A stretch of 64,000 nucleotides of DNA, taken from the NCBI RefSeq assembly GCF_000264455.2, contig NC_017956.1, forward strand, positions 2,401,501-2,465,500, written 5' to 3'. A program made the position numbers and the translations under genes. Of the stretch, positions 36,097 to 45,301 are shown piece by piece (position 1 is the stretch's first letter; the number at the start of each line of letters is the position of its first letter). The DNA comes from Tistrella mobilis KA081020-065 (lineage in GTDB: Bacteria; Pseudomonadota; Alphaproteobacteria; Tistrellales; Tistrellaceae). The notes under the pieces are model-generated. The model was not told where the DNA came from, ran no database searches, and saw only the letters and a program-made list of their open reading frames with translations.

Positions 36097-37073
36097 GACG
36101 TCGGCCTCCCGTCCGTTCGCACGATACGCACCACCTGCTGGCTCTTCCCCGATCCGAGCCGCAGCTCCGCGGCCGCGAACAGCCGGTCGACGATCAGGTA
36201 GTTCCGGTAGGCGCGATAGTTGACCACCTCGGACTTGCCGTCGGCGCCGATCACGAACAGCGGCGGCATCTCGCCCTGGACGATGCCGGGCGCGAACTCG
36301 ATGTAGACCTTGCGCCCGTCATCGAAGACGCGCTGTGGCCGCCAAGGAGGAGGATCGCCCTGGATCTCGATCGCATAGCGGAAGCGCACGTTCGCCGGAT
36401 CGGGTGGTGCCGGCGTGGTCGGCACGGCGGTTCGGGGACGCGTTGGGTCCTGCGGATAGAACCAGGCCACCGAGGGCATGTGCGTGCGCTCGCGCGCAAG
36501 CAGCTCGAGATGGTAGGTGCGCCGGTCGGTGTTGATGACGAGGTTGGTGTCGATGTCGGGCCGGGTCGGCTTCACGAGCACATGGACGCGCCAGGTCTCG
36601 CCCGAGCCGCTCGTGGTGTCGCCGATGATCCAGCGCGCCGTGTCGCCGGCCGCGATGGGCCCCGTGCCGGTGAGTTGCTCCCCGTACTCGAGCGCGATGT
36701 CGGTCACTCGTCCAGGCGAGGCGTAAATCCGGTAGAGCGCGCCGGGGCTGTAGCTGTAGACCTGGACGGCGTTGAAGTAGCCCTCGCGGCGAGGCTCGAT
36801 GCGAGCGGCGCGGTTCGCCACGGCGACCCGCTCCAAGGGGTCGCTCGCCTCACTGCCGCCGGCCGGACCGCCGCGGGACGGCGTGACCGCGGGCGGGCGG
36901 TGCAGCGGCCGGGGTCCTGTGTCCTGCACGGTCGCCGCAACGGGCGTGGGCAGCGGCGGCACGCTGGCGTCGTAGTCGATGGCCGGCGGCTTGAAGGTCT
37001 GGCAACCGCCAAGCGCAAAACCGGAAAGCAGGAGAGCCGCCGTGCCGGCTCGACGGATGTGCGGCGGGGTCAT
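36093..37073 (-). CDS. trbG: Conjugal transfer protein TrbG (VirB9-like)
   Basis: This 326-residue outer-membrane component has a lipoprotein-type signal ending in FALGGC, then the VirB9 fold: VQVYSYSPGALYRIYASPGR, TARWIIGDTTSGSGETWRVH and the C-terminal VFDDGRKVYIEFAPGI. It forms the core complex with TrbI. It overlaps trbF and trbI by 4 bp each. Confidence 0.92.
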   Translation of the reverse strand: MTPPHIRRAGTAALLLSGFALGGCQTFKPPAIDYDASVPPLPTPVAATVQDTGPRPLHRPPAVTPSRGGPAGGSEASDPLERVAVANRAARIEPRREGYFNAVQVYSYSPGALYRIYASPGRVTDIALEYGEQLTGTGPIAAGDTARWIIGDTTSGSGETWRVHVLVKPTRPDIDTNLVINTDRRTYHLELLARERTHMPSVAWFYPQDPTRPRTAVPTTPAPPDPANVRFRYAIEIQGDPPPWRPQRVFDDGRKVYIEFAPGIVQGEMPPLFVIGADGKSEVVNYRAYRNYLIVDRLFAAAELRLGSGKSQQVVRIVRTDGRPTS

Positions 37074-37753
37074 TGGCCGAGCTCCCGGGACCAGTTGAGG
37101 GCATGGACGTAGACGCCGAGGGGGTTCTTGCGCAGGCGCTCGGCGTCGCGCGGGGTCTGAAGCACCACGGTCAGAATCGCGGTCCAGCGCTCGGTCGCCG
37201 CGAGCTGTCCCTCCTGGTAGCGGCGTTCAACCCAGGCGACGCGGAAGCTGTTCTCGGACGCGCGGATGACGCTGGAGATCTCGACCGCGACCTGCTCGCG
37301 GCCGACCCTTGCGAAAGGGTCGTTCGCTCGTGCGAAGTCGTTGAGCGCCGCCGCGCCGCGGTCGGTCGTGAAGTCGTAGGCCTTGAGCCAGTTCTGGCGG
37401 AGCACGATCGGGTCCGCCGGGATAGAGCGGACGTTCTCGATGAAGCGGGCGAGGTGCCAGGCGATCTGCGGGTCGGTCGGGCGGTAGTCCGCGACCGCCG
37501 GCTCGACGGCTTGGGCTTGGCCCAGCCGATCGACCTGCACGACCCATGGCGTGACGGTGCCGCGGGCGGATTGGAAGACCAGCGCGGCCGAGAAGCCGGC
37601 GACAAGCGCCAGCTCGCCCAAGGCCATGAGCCGCCAGTTCCGCGCCTGCACGCGGGCCGAGCCGATGCGCTCGTCCCAGGCTTGCGCGGCGCGCTGATAC
37701 GGGGTCTCGGGTTCCGGCGTCTTGCCGTAGCGGACGCTCGCTCGCTTGAACAT
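37070..37753 (-). CDS. trbF: Conjugal transfer protein TrbF (VirB8-like)
   Basis: This 227-residue protein has the VirB8 layout: N-terminal cytoplasmic part with ETPYQRAAQAWDERIGSARV, a transmembrane helix (LGELALVAGFSAALVFQ) and a periplasmic NTF2-like domain with WVVQVDRLGQ and PTDPQIAWHLARFIENVRS. The ATG at 37753 starts the conserved MFKRASVRYG. It lies 2 bp behind trbL. Confidence 0.92.
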   Translation of the reverse strand: MFKRASVRYGKTPEPETPYQRAAQAWDERIGSARVQARNWRLMALGELALVAGFSAALVFQSARGTVTPWVVQVDRLGQAQAVEPAVADYRPTDPQIAWHLARFIENVRSIPADPIVLRQNWLKAYDFTTDRGAAALNDFARANDPFARVGREQVAVEISSVIRASENSFRVAWVERRYQEGQLAATERWTAILTVVLQTPRDAERLRKNPLGVYVHALNWSRELGQ

Positions 37754-37755
37754 CC

Positions 37756-39054
37756 TCACTCCTTCTCGGACAGGCTGATGGAGGTGCCGCTGCCGCCTGC
37801 GTCGCCAGACTTGACGGCATGGGCGACGGCGGTCGCCCCGTGGCTCATGGATTGCTGGCGCCGCATGCGCTGCGCCCAGGCCGGCGGGCCGTCGGGCGAG
37901 CCGGAGGCGCTCGCCGTGGCGGCCGACGCGGGCGGGCCGCCGGCATAGGACGCGCCCGCCTGGCCCCCGGCGACGTAGCTCTCGCGCATCGAGGCGGCGG
38001 CGCGGCGCAGCGGGCTCGATGCCGCCATGGCGCCGGCCTTGGCGACGCCTCCCGTCCCGGCCGCCACGCCACCGAGGCCGCTCTGACCGCCGGATCCCGC
38101 TCGATACGCGCCGACCGCGCCGCCGGCCACGGACGCGCCGCCACGGGCCGCACCCGCGAGCGCTCCGGCGCCGAGCCGGGCAGCGGCGGCGCCACCGACA
38201 AGCGCACCACCTGCGGCGAGACCGGTGCCCACCGCGGCACCCGCGCCGAGCTGTGGCCCGCCGGAGATCAGGCCGTTGGCGATACCGGGTCCGAAGATGC
38301 CAAGGCCGAGGAGCGACAAGGCTGCCAGCACCACGGCCATGGCGTCCTCGATCGTCGGCTGGGCGCCACCGAAGCCGGCGGTGAACTCGCCGAACAGCGT
38401 CGAGCCGATGCCGACGATGACGGCGAGGACGAGCACCTTGACGCCAGAGGCCACGACGTTGCCGAGCACGCGCTCGGCCAGGAAGGCGGTCTTGCCGAAC
38501 AGCCCGAACGGGATAAGCACGAAGCCGGCGAGCGTGGTTAGCTTGAATTCGATCAGGGTGATGAAGAGCTGGATCGCCAGGATGAAGAAGGAGAGCAGGA
38601 CGATCGCCCAGGCGAACAAGAGGACGACGATCTGGATGAAGTTCTCGAAGAAGCTGATGTAGCCCATGAGCCCGGAGATCGACTCCAGGATCGGCCGGCC
38701 GGCGTCGATCCCGACCTGGGCGACGCGGCCGGGCTGGAGCAGTTCGGCCGAGCTGACCGAGCCGCCGGAGGCCTGAAGTCCGAGGCCGGCGAAGCTCTCG
38801 AAGACGATGCGGGCGAGGTTGTTCCAGTTGCCGATGATGTAGGCGAAGACGCCGACGAAGATCGTCTTCTTGATAAGCCGCGCGAGGATGTCGTCGTCCG
38901 CGCCCCAGGCCCAGAACAGGGCCGCCAGCGTCACGTCGATGACGATCAAGGTGGTAGCGAGGAACGCCACCTCGCCACCGAGCAGGCCGAAGCCGGAATC
39001 GATGTAACGGGTGAAGACCTCGAGGAAGCGGTCGATGACGCCGGTGCCGCCCAT
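37756..39054 (-). CDS. trbL: Conjugal transfer protein TrbL (VirB6-like)
   Basis: This 432-residue polytopic protein has about six transmembrane helices between residues 20 and 250 (for example LLFAWAIVLLSFFILAIQLF) and a Gly/Ala-rich C-terminal third that is probably disordered. VIDRFLEVFTRYIDSGFGLL at the start is typical. TrbL forms the inner-membrane channel. It lies 3 bp after trbK and 2 bp before trbF. Confidence 0.92.
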   Translation of the reverse strand: MGGTGVIDRFLEVFTRYIDSGFGLLGGEVAFLATTLIVIDVTLAALFWAWGADDDILARLIKKTIFVGVFAYIIGNWNNLARIVFESFAGLGLQASGGSVSSAELLQPGRVAQVGIDAGRPILESISGLMGYISFFENFIQIVVLLFAWAIVLLSFFILAIQLFITLIEFKLTTLAGFVLIPFGLFGKTAFLAERVLGNVVASGVKVLVLAVIVGIGSTLFGEFTAGFGGAQPTIEDAMAVVLAALSLLGLGIFGPGIANGLISGGPQLGAGAAVGTGLAAGGALVGGAAAARLGAGALAGAARGGASVAGGAVGAYRAGSGGQSGLGGVAAGTGGVAKAGAMAASSPLRRAAASMRESYVAGGQAGASYAGGPPASAATASASGSPDGPPAWAQRMRRQQSMSHGATAVAHAVKSGDAGGSGTSISLSEKE

Positions 39055-39057
39055 GGC

Positions 39058-39450
39058 TTACTCGTCCTTCGGCCGGTCGGCCGAAGGCCGGGATTGGTCG
39101 GGCGACGCGGCGGCGCCGTTCTGGAGACGGGACTGGTCCTTGGGCCACGTGGGAGTGCTCGGGAACATCTCGACAGGCTTACCCGGTGCCGCTGGCTTCC
39201 CAGGCGTGAGGAAGCGCTGGCGGTTCTCGGCCCAAACGCGCTTGCACAGCCAGTCGTCTTGGGCCGCGCGGCCGAGCTCGGCGCAGCGGAGGAGGTCCGC
39301 AGCCAAAGGGTCGTCCGGCCGGGGATGCACGCGGACCTCCTTCTCCTCCCCGGCCGGACCGCCGCCGAGCCGCACCGCCGCCACCGCAGCGGCGACGACG
39401 ACGAGGGCCACGGCGGCGACGCGGGCGAGCGTCTGGGGGCTTAGACGCAT
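39058..39450 (-). CDS. trbK: TrbK-like entry-exclusion protein
   Basis: This 130-residue protein has an N-terminal transmembrane or signal helix (ARVAAVALVVVAAAVAAVRL) and then a short domain with two Cys: DLLRCAELGRAAQDDWLCKR. These match the alternative TrbK family of ICEs (TrbK-alt), which blocks redundant transfer in RP4-like systems. The proline-rich tail is variable. It lies between trbJ (9 bp) and trbL (3 bp). Confidence 0.78.
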   Translation of the reverse strand: MRLSPQTLARVAAVALVVVAAAVAAVRLGGGPAGEEKEVRVHPRPDDPLAADLLRCAELGRAAQDDWLCKRVWAENRQRFLTPGKPAAPGKPVEMFPSTPTWPKDQSRLQNGAAASPDQSRPSADRPKDE

Positions 39451-39459
39451 CGCCCGATC

Positions 39460-40224
39460 TCAGTTGCCGTGGAACATCCGCACGGCGGTCGGCTGGTAGC
39501 CGGCGCCGGGCGCGAGAAAGCGGCGGAGCTGTTCCCTCGCTTGCTCCTGAGAGGCCGCCAGACGCGCCTGCTCCAGCGCCTGCGCCCTGCCCTGGGCGGC
39601 CATCAGCGCCGTCAGGTCGCCGAGTTGCTGCGTCTGGAGCGCGACGAGCTGGTTGCCGGCCTGCGTCGCCTGAAGCGCGCCGGTCGCACCCTGGCTGGCG
39701 GAGACCAGCGCCGAGAGCTGCGCGCGCGCGGTGTCGAGGTTGCCGACCACGGTCGCCTGGGTCTTCAACGCATCCTCGAAGCCGGCGACCGAAGTCCGCC
39801 AGCGCTCGCGCGCGCCGTTCACGAGCTCGGCGTCGGTGGCGGAGCCGAACCCGCCCTTGCCGTAGCTCTGCTGGAACTGCTGCTCGATGTTCTGGACGTC
39901 GTAGGCGATGCGCTGCGCCTGGCCGAGAAGCTGCTGGGTCCGCTGCACGGACTGCTGAAGCTGCTGCAGGGAGGAGTATGGCAGGCTCGCGAGGTTGCGC
40001 GCCTGGTTCAAGATCATCTGCGCTTCGTTCTGGAGCGAGGTGATCTGGTTGTTGATCTGCTGCAAGGCGCGCGCGGCCTGGATGACGTTCTGCGCGTAAT
40101 TCGACGGATCGAACACGGTGATGGCGTGCGCCGGCGGCGCGCTCGTCATCGAGCTGGCGAACGGCAGGGCGAAGGTGACGCCGGCGACGAGCGCCGCGCG
40201 CAGGAGTTTAGGCTTGGTCTTCAT
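39460..40224 (-). CDS. trbJ: Conjugal transfer protein TrbJ (VirB5-like)
   Basis: This 254-residue secreted protein has a signal peptide (FALPFASSMTSAPPAHA) and a long helical domain with ITVFDPSNYAQNVIQAARAL and coiled-coil-like Gln-rich stretches (LQQLQQSVQRTQQLL). TrbJ is the minor pilus-tip component. The ATG overlaps the trbE stop by 4 bp. Confidence 0.92.
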   Translation of the reverse strand: MKTKPKLLRAALVAGVTFALPFASSMTSAPPAHAITVFDPSNYAQNVIQAARALQQINNQITSLQNEAQMILNQARNLASLPYSSLQQLQQSVQRTQQLLGQAQRIAYDVQNIEQQFQQSYGKGGFGSATDAELVNGARERWRTSVAGFEDALKTQATVVGNLDTARAQLSALVSASQGATGALQATQAGNQLVALQTQQLGDLTALMAAQGRAQALEQARLAASQEQAREQLRRFLAPGAGYQPTAVRMFHGN

Positions 40225-42659
40225 CGTGCATGCTCCTTGGCTGCGGTGGGGAGGAGGTCGGCGACCCAGGCGAGGCCCTTGTGGGCGAGCCAGGCCGCGG
40301 CGAACCCGTCGCGGCCGCTCTCGCTGAGCACCCGCGCGATGGCGGCCTGGTCGGTCTTCGACGAGGCGGCGCAGAAGGCGAGCGCCACGTCGGATAGGCC
40401 GAGCTCGAAGAGCCGGTTGCCGCGTCGGGACTGGCAGTAGTAGTCGCGCTTCGGGGTCGCCCTTGCGATGATCTCCACCTGCCGGGCGTTGAGGCCGAAG
40501 CGGTCGTAGATGGCGGCGATCTGTGGTTCGACCGCGCGCTCGTTGGGCAGGAAGATCCGCGTCGGGCAGCTCTCCACGATCGCCGGCGCTATGGCGCTGC
40601 GATCGACGTCCGAGAGCGATTGAGTGGCGAAGACGACGGCGGCGTTCTTCTTCCTGAGCGTCTTCAGCCACTCCCGGAGCTGGCCGCCGAAGGTCGGGTC
40701 GTCGAGCGCGAGCCAACCCTCGTCGACAATGATCAGCGTCGGGCGGCCATCGAGCCGCCCCTCGACACGGTGGAAGAGGTAGGCGAGGACGGCGGGGGCC
40801 GCGCCGGTGCCGATCAGCCCTTCGGTCTCGAAGGCCTGCACGTCGGCCTCGCCCAGCCGCTCGGCCTCGGCATCGAGCAGCCGGCCCCACGGTCCGCCGA
40901 CGCAATAGGGCTGGAGCGCCCGTTTCAGGTCATTGGACTGCAGCAGGACCGACAAGCCGGTGAGGGTGCGCTCCTCGACCGGGGCTGACGACAGCGACAC
41001 CAGCGCCGACCAGAGGTGCTCCTTGACCTCTGGCGTGACGGTCACGCCCTCACGGCCGAGCACCCCCGCGAGCCAGCCCGCCGCCCATCCACGCTCGTCG
41101 GAAGAGTGGATCTGGCTGAGGGGCTGCAAGGCGACCGGCTCGGAGGCGTCATCGGAGAGCGCACCGCCGAGGTCGTGCCAATCGCCGCCCATGGCGAGCG
41201 CGGCCGCGCGGATGCTGCCCCCGAAGTCGAAGGCGAACACCTGCGCGCCCGCGTAGCGCCGGAACTGCAGCGCCATCAGCGCGAGCAGCACGCTCTTGCC
41301 GGCGCCGGTCGGGCCGATCACCAGCGTGTGGCCGACATCGCCGACGTGGAGCGAGAAGCGGAACGGCGTCGACCCTTCCGTCTTGGCGAAGAACAGCGGC
41401 GGGCCGCTCAGATGCTCATTCCGTTCCCGCCCCGCCCACACCGCCGAGAGCGGGATCATGTGGGCGAGGTTGAGCGTCGAGATCGGCGGCTGGCGGACAT
41501 TGGCGTAGAGGTGGCCCGGCAGGCTCCCGAGCCAGGCCTCGATGGCATTGACGCCCTCGCGGATCACCGTGAAGTCGCGGCCCTGGACCACCTTCTCGAC
41601 GAGGCGCAGCTTCTCGTCCGCGGTGCGGGCGTCCTCGTCCCAGACGGTGACCGTGGCGGTGACGTAGACCGCGCCGACGAGGTCGGAGCCGAGTTCCTGC
41701 AGCGCCTCGTCGGCGTCGAGCGCCTTGTTGGCGGCGTCGGTGTCGAGCAGCGTCGAGGCCTCGTTGGTCATCACCTCCTTGAGGATCGCGCCGACCGACT
41801 TTCTCTTGGCGAACCACTGCCGGCGTATGCGGGTCAGCACCTTCGTCGCGTCCGTCTTGTCGAGACAGATGGCGCGGGTCGACCAGCGGTACGAAAAGGC
41901 GAGCCGGTTCAGGTCGTCGAGGATCCCCGGGAAGGTCGCGGTCGGGAAACCGACGACCGAGAGCGTGCGCAGGTGATGACCGCCGAGCCGCGGTTCCAAG
42001 CCTCCGGCGAGCGGCTCGTCGGCGAGGAGCGCATCGAGGTGCATCGGCGTCTCCGGAACGCGCACCCGCTGGCGCTTGGTCGAGACGCAGGCGTGCAGGT
42101 AGGTGAGCGTCTCGGCGTCGGTGAGCCAGCGCGCCTCGGGCACGAAGCCCTCAATCAGGTCGAGCACGCGGTCGGTGCGGTCGACGAAGCCCGTCAGGTG
42201 CTCGCGCCAGTCGAGATGCGAGCCTTGGCTCCGACCCTCGTAAAGCCAGCCTTCGGCGCGCGCCGCGTCCTCGGCCGGCGGTAGCCAGACGAAGGTGATG
42301 AAGTAGGAACTCTCGAAGTGGGCGCCGGCTTCCTCGAACTGCGCCTTGCGCTCGGCATCGACCAGCGCCGACACTGCATCGGGGAAGCGGCTGTCGGGAT
42401 AGCGGTCGGCCGGATGGCGCTGCGCCTCGACGAATACCGCCCATCCGGAGCCGAGCCGCCGCAGCGCATTGTTGAGTCGGGCCGAGGCCCCGACCAGCTC
42501 GGACGCTGTCGCCGAGTCCAAATCCGGACCACGAAACCGCGCCGTGCGCTGGAAGCTCCCGTCCTTGTTGAGGACAACGCCGTCCTCGACCAGCGCCCCC
42601 CAGGGCAGGAAGTCGGGGAGCGCCTGCGGCCGCTTGCGGTACTCGGCGAGATTCAGCAT
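40221..42659 (-). CDS. trbE: Conjugal transfer ATPase TrbE (VirB4-like)
   Basis: This 812-residue ATPase has the N-terminal CagE/TrbE domain (LAEYRKRPQALPDFLPW, GVVLNKDGSFQRTARFRGPD) and a C-terminal RecA-like ATPase with Walker A LVIGPTGAGKSVLLALM near residue 440 and Walker B LIIVDEGWLALDD near 640. VirB4 proteins power pilus assembly at the inner membrane. It lies 4 bp after trbD. Confidence 0.95.
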   Translation of the reverse strand: MLNLAEYRKRPQALPDFLPWGALVEDGVVLNKDGSFQRTARFRGPDLDSATASELVGASARLNNALRRLGSGWAVFVEAQRHPADRYPDSRFPDAVSALVDAERKAQFEEAGAHFESSYFITFVWLPPAEDAARAEGWLYEGRSQGSHLDWREHLTGFVDRTDRVLDLIEGFVPEARWLTDAETLTYLHACVSTKRQRVRVPETPMHLDALLADEPLAGGLEPRLGGHHLRTLSVVGFPTATFPGILDDLNRLAFSYRWSTRAICLDKTDATKVLTRIRRQWFAKRKSVGAILKEVMTNEASTLLDTDAANKALDADEALQELGSDLVGAVYVTATVTVWDEDARTADEKLRLVEKVVQGRDFTVIREGVNAIEAWLGSLPGHLYANVRQPPISTLNLAHMIPLSAVWAGRERNEHLSGPPLFFAKTEGSTPFRFSLHVGDVGHTLVIGPTGAGKSVLLALMALQFRRYAGAQVFAFDFGGSIRAAALAMGGDWHDLGGALSDDASEPVALQPLSQIHSSDERGWAAGWLAGVLGREGVTVTPEVKEHLWSALVSLSSAPVEERTLTGLSVLLQSNDLKRALQPYCVGGPWGRLLDAEAERLGEADVQAFETEGLIGTGAAPAVLAYLFHRVEGRLDGRPTLIIVDEGWLALDDPTFGGQLREWLKTLRKKNAAVVFATQSLSDVDRSAIAPAIVESCPTRIFLPNERAVEPQIAAIYDRFGLNARQVEIIARATPKRDYYCQSRRGNRLFELGLSDVALAFCAASSKTDQAAIARVLSESGRDGFAAAWLAHKGLAWVADLLPTAAKEHAR

Positions 42660-42663
42660 GGCC

Positions 42664-42936
42664 TCAGACCCCGAGATGCGCGGGGTAGCGCAGGTGCCGG
42701 CGCACGACGTCGACGAACTGCGCGTCGCGCTTGGCCGCCCACACCGCCGCCACGTGCCCGATCAGCCAGATGACGATCCCGGCGATCCACAGCCGCAGGC
42801 CCAGGCCGATCGCGGCGGCGAGCGTGCCGTTAGCGATCGCGACCGCCCGCGGCGCGCCGGCGAGCAGGATCGGCTCAGTCAGCGCCCGATGGACGGGCGC
42901 TGTGAAGCCGGGCACGGGATCGGCGGCGGCCTGCAT
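42664..42936 (-). CDS. trbD: Conjugal transfer protein TrbD (VirB3-like)
   Basis: This 90-residue protein has two adjoining hydrophobic helices (AIANGTLAAAIGLGLRLWIA, GIVIWLIGHVAAVWAAK) and the VirB3 features VHRALTEPILLAGAPR and VVRRHLRYPAHL. It probably anchors the TrbE ATPase. The ATG at 42936 overlaps the trbC stop by one base (TGATG). Confidence 0.92.
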   Translation of the reverse strand: MQAAADPVPGFTAPVHRALTEPILLAGAPRAVAIANGTLAAAIGLGLRLWIAGIVIWLIGHVAAVWAAKRDAQFVDVVRRHLRYPAHLGV

Positions 42937-43256
42937 CAGACGAGCGCCCCGCCGCCGAAGGAGAAGAACGACAGGAAGAAGGACGAGGCCGCGAACGCGA
43001 TCGACAGGCCGAAGACGATCTGCACCAGCCGCCGGAAGCCGCCGCTGGTATCGCCGAAGGCGAGCGTCAGGCCGGTCACGATGATGATGATCACCGCGAT
43101 GATCTTGGCCACGGGGCCTTCGATCGATTCCAGGATCGATTGGAGCGGCGCTTCCCAGGGCATGTTCGATCCGGCGGCGTAGGCCGGCGCGGACAACGCG
43201 GCGACCGCCAGGAACGAGGCGGCGCCGAGCAGGCGATGACGAAGACGGGGAGTCAT
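42936..43256 (-). CDS. trbC: Conjugal pilin TrbC (VirB2-like)
   Basis: The 106-residue prepilin has a signal peptide (LGAASFLAVAALSAPAYA) and two hydrophobic helices (VAKIIAVIIIIVTGLTLAFG, RLVQIVFGLSIAFAASSFFL). TrbC is processed and cyclised in RP4; the TraF peptidase gene of this element could do this. It overlaps trbB by 4 bp. Confidence 0.92.
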   Translation of the reverse strand: MTPRLRHRLLGAASFLAVAALSAPAYAAGSNMPWEAPLQSILESIEGPVAKIIAVIIIIVTGLTLAFGDTSGGFRRLVQIVFGLSIAFAASSFFLSFFSFGGGALV

Positions 43257-44221
43257 GCAAGGTCTCCTGCGGGGGTGAGGTCGTAGTCGCCGGCCGAGGT
43301 CAGCCCTTCGACCAGCGTGAGTTCTGAGAGGCGGCGATCGGCGCCGCGGCCCGAGAGCACGGCGATGACGTCGATGGTCTCGGCAACCAGCGCGCGCGGG
43401 ACGGTGACGACGGCTTCCTGGATGAGCTGCTCGAGGCGGCGCAGCGCGCCGAGGGCGGAGCCGGCGTGAATCGTCCCGATGCCGCCGGGATGGCCGGTGC
43501 CCCAGGCCTTAAGGAGGTCGAGCGCCTCACTCCCGCGCACCTCGCCGATCGGGATGCGGTCTGGGCGCAGGCGGAGCGATGAGCGCACGAGATCGGCGAG
43601 CGAGCAGACGCCGTCCTTGGTGCGCAAGCTGACGAGGTTCGGCGCGGCGCATTGCAGCTCGCGCGTGTCCTCGATCAGGACCACCCGGTCGGATGTCTTG
43701 GCGACTTCCGCCAGGAGCGCGTTGGTGAGCGTGGTCTTGCCGGTGGACGTGCCGCCGGCGACCAGGATGTTCTTGCGCGCGCCCACCGCCTTGCGCAGCA
43801 CCTCGGCCTGCCCGGCGGACATGATGTCGGCGTCGACGTAGTTGCCGAGCGTGAACACCGCGACCGCAGGCTTGCGGATCGCGAAGGTCGGCGCCTGAAC
43901 GACGGGCGGCAGCAGGCCCTCGAAGCGCTCGCCCGTCTCGGGCAGTTCGGCCGAGACGCGCGGGCTGCCTGGATGAACCTCCGCGCCGACATGGTGAGCG
44001 ACGAGCCGCACGATGCGCTCGCCGTCGGCGGCCGAGAGCCGCTCGCCGGTGTCGGCGAGGCCGGCCGTAAGCCGGTCGACCCAGAGCCGGCCGTCGGGGT
44101 TGAGCATCACCTCGACAACAGCGGGCTCCTCGAGCCAGGTGGCGATCGACGGCCCGAGCGCGGTGCGCAGCATCCTGGCGCCGCGTGCGCTGGCTTCAGC
44201 ACGGATGATTTGTGCGGACAC
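43253..44221 (-). CDS. trbB: Conjugal transfer ATPase TrbB (VirB11-like)
   Basis: The 322-residue protein is a hexameric traffic ATPase. It has Walker A VAGGTSTGKTTLTNAL near residue 155, an Asp box VLIEDTRELQC, Walker B-type DRIPIGEVRGSEALDLL and the His box GHPGGIGTIHAGSALG. It starts the trb run; 184 bp separate it from the HEPN-like gene and probably hold a promoter. Confidence 0.95.
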   Translation of the reverse strand: MSAQIIRAEASARGARMLRTALGPSIATWLEEPAVVEVMLNPDGRLWVDRLTAGLADTGERLSAADGERIVRLVAHHVGAEVHPGSPRVSAELPETGERFEGLLPPVVQAPTFAIRKPAVAVFTLGNYVDADIMSAGQAEVLRKAVGARKNILVAGGTSTGKTTLTNALLAEVAKTSDRVVLIEDTRELQCAAPNLVSLRTKDGVCSLADLVRSSLRLRPDRIPIGEVRGSEALDLLKAWGTGHPGGIGTIHAGSALGALRRLEQLIQEAVVTVPRALVAETIDVIAVLSGRGADRRLSELTLVEGLTSAGDYDLTPAGDLA

Positions 44222-44405
44222 GTGCGCCCCCGTAACTTGTGGCCGCTCGGATCGCGGCTCTTCGGAACGGGGACGATTAAGAAGACGCGGATCTCACGCC
44301 GGGCAACAGGGAAATGGAGGCGTAGTGCCGTAGCGTAGAAAGGCAGGCCGGGTGCGAAGCCGACAGTCTCGGAAAAAGTCGTGTGGAGCCGCCCACGCTT
44401 TCGCG

Positions 44406-44849
44406 TCAGGGAATCGGTCGCGAAGCTGCCGGCGAGGCCATGTGAGCTCGGACAGATTCGATGTGCGCTCGTGACATGGAGATAAGGGACGAGACGTCGT
44501 CGGGGGAGAAAGCCGTTGCGAGGGCGTGTAAGCCATGCGTCTCGTAAGAATGGCTGAGGTGTCGTGCTGCAGCCGCAAGTCCCGGCACGGCTCTGAAGCC
44601 GGCCCGGTCCGCGGCGGCGAGAGCCTTGGTTAGACTGTGGCGGATCTCGACGCGGTTGCGTTCATCGCTTCCGTCATGGTGCAGGACGACGGCCTTCAGC
44701 GACAATTCCAGGGCGCAGCAAGTCAGGTGCAGCACGGGCTCCGTCATGTCCGCACCCGTACGGCCGCCCGCGCTGGCGGCGCCGCTCAGGAATTCCTCGG
44801 CGCGCTCCAGGAAGACCGCTGAAAGCGAACGGTCGTCTTCCTGATCCAT
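44406..44849 (-). CDS. HEPN-like hypothetical protein in the transfer region
   Basis: This 147-residue helical protein shows FLERAEEFLSGAASAGG, LHLTCCALELSLKAVVLH and RNRVEIRHSLTKALAAADRA. The arrangement resembles HEPN/AbiV-like domains, with RNRVEIRH able to serve as an RxnH motif. No family is certain. It lies 14 bp after the CopG gene and before trbB, so it belongs to the transfer operon, where such a gene is uncommon. Possible roles are defence or an RNase. Confidence 0.55.
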   Translation of the reverse strand: MDQEDDRSLSAVFLERAEEFLSGAASAGGRTGADMTEPVLHLTCCALELSLKAVVLHHDGSDERNRVEIRHSLTKALAAADRAGFRAVPGLAAAARHLSHSYETHGLHALATAFSPDDVSSLISMSRAHIESVRAHMASPAASRPIP

Positions 44850-44863
44850 AGGCTGAGTTCAGC

Positions 44864-45292
44864 TTATCCAGCGGGAAGCGTCGGGTCGCCCTCGACCTCT
44901 GTAGAGACCTCGCGGCGGAATGGCGAACCCTTCGCCAACCGACGCCCGAGCGCCTCGAGAAAGGCCTCGTAGCGCTCGCCGCCCTTGGCGCGTGCCGCTT
45001 CCTGGTGCGGCTCCGGCAAGCTCGGCATGACGGTCAGCCAGTGGCGCACGAACAGCGCCAGCGTCTCGATCGTGATGGTTTGATCGCGCTCGAGCCGCTC
45101 GACGGCGCGCGAAAGCCTGTCCAGGCGCGCCGCGATGGCGGCCTCCTGCCGTTCCGTCTCGTCCGGCGTCACAAAAGAGGCGATCGCCGCCTCGGCGACG
45201 AGCGACAGGGAGCGGTCGCGACGCTCGGCATAGGCGGCGAGCGCCCGCATGATCTCCGGCTCGAGATAAACTGACAGACGGTGTTTGCGCAT
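44864..45292 (-). CDS. CopG/RHH family protein downstream of TraG
   Basis: The 142-residue protein has an N-terminal ribbon-helix-helix (HRLSVYLEPEIMRALAAYAE, RRDRSLSLVAEAAIASF) and a helical C-terminus (ARLDRLSRAVERLERDQTIT). In many ICEs a CopG-family gene follows traG and may assist DNA processing. It is 9 bp behind traG. Confidence 0.8.
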   Translation of the reverse strand: MRKHRLSVYLEPEIMRALAAYAERRDRSLSLVAEAAIASFVTPDETERQEAAIAARLDRLSRAVERLERDQTITIETLALFVRHWLTVMPSLPEPHQEAARAKGGERYEAFLEALGRRLAKGSPFRREVSTEVEGDPTLPAG

Positions 45293-45301
45293 GCCCGGCT
45301 C

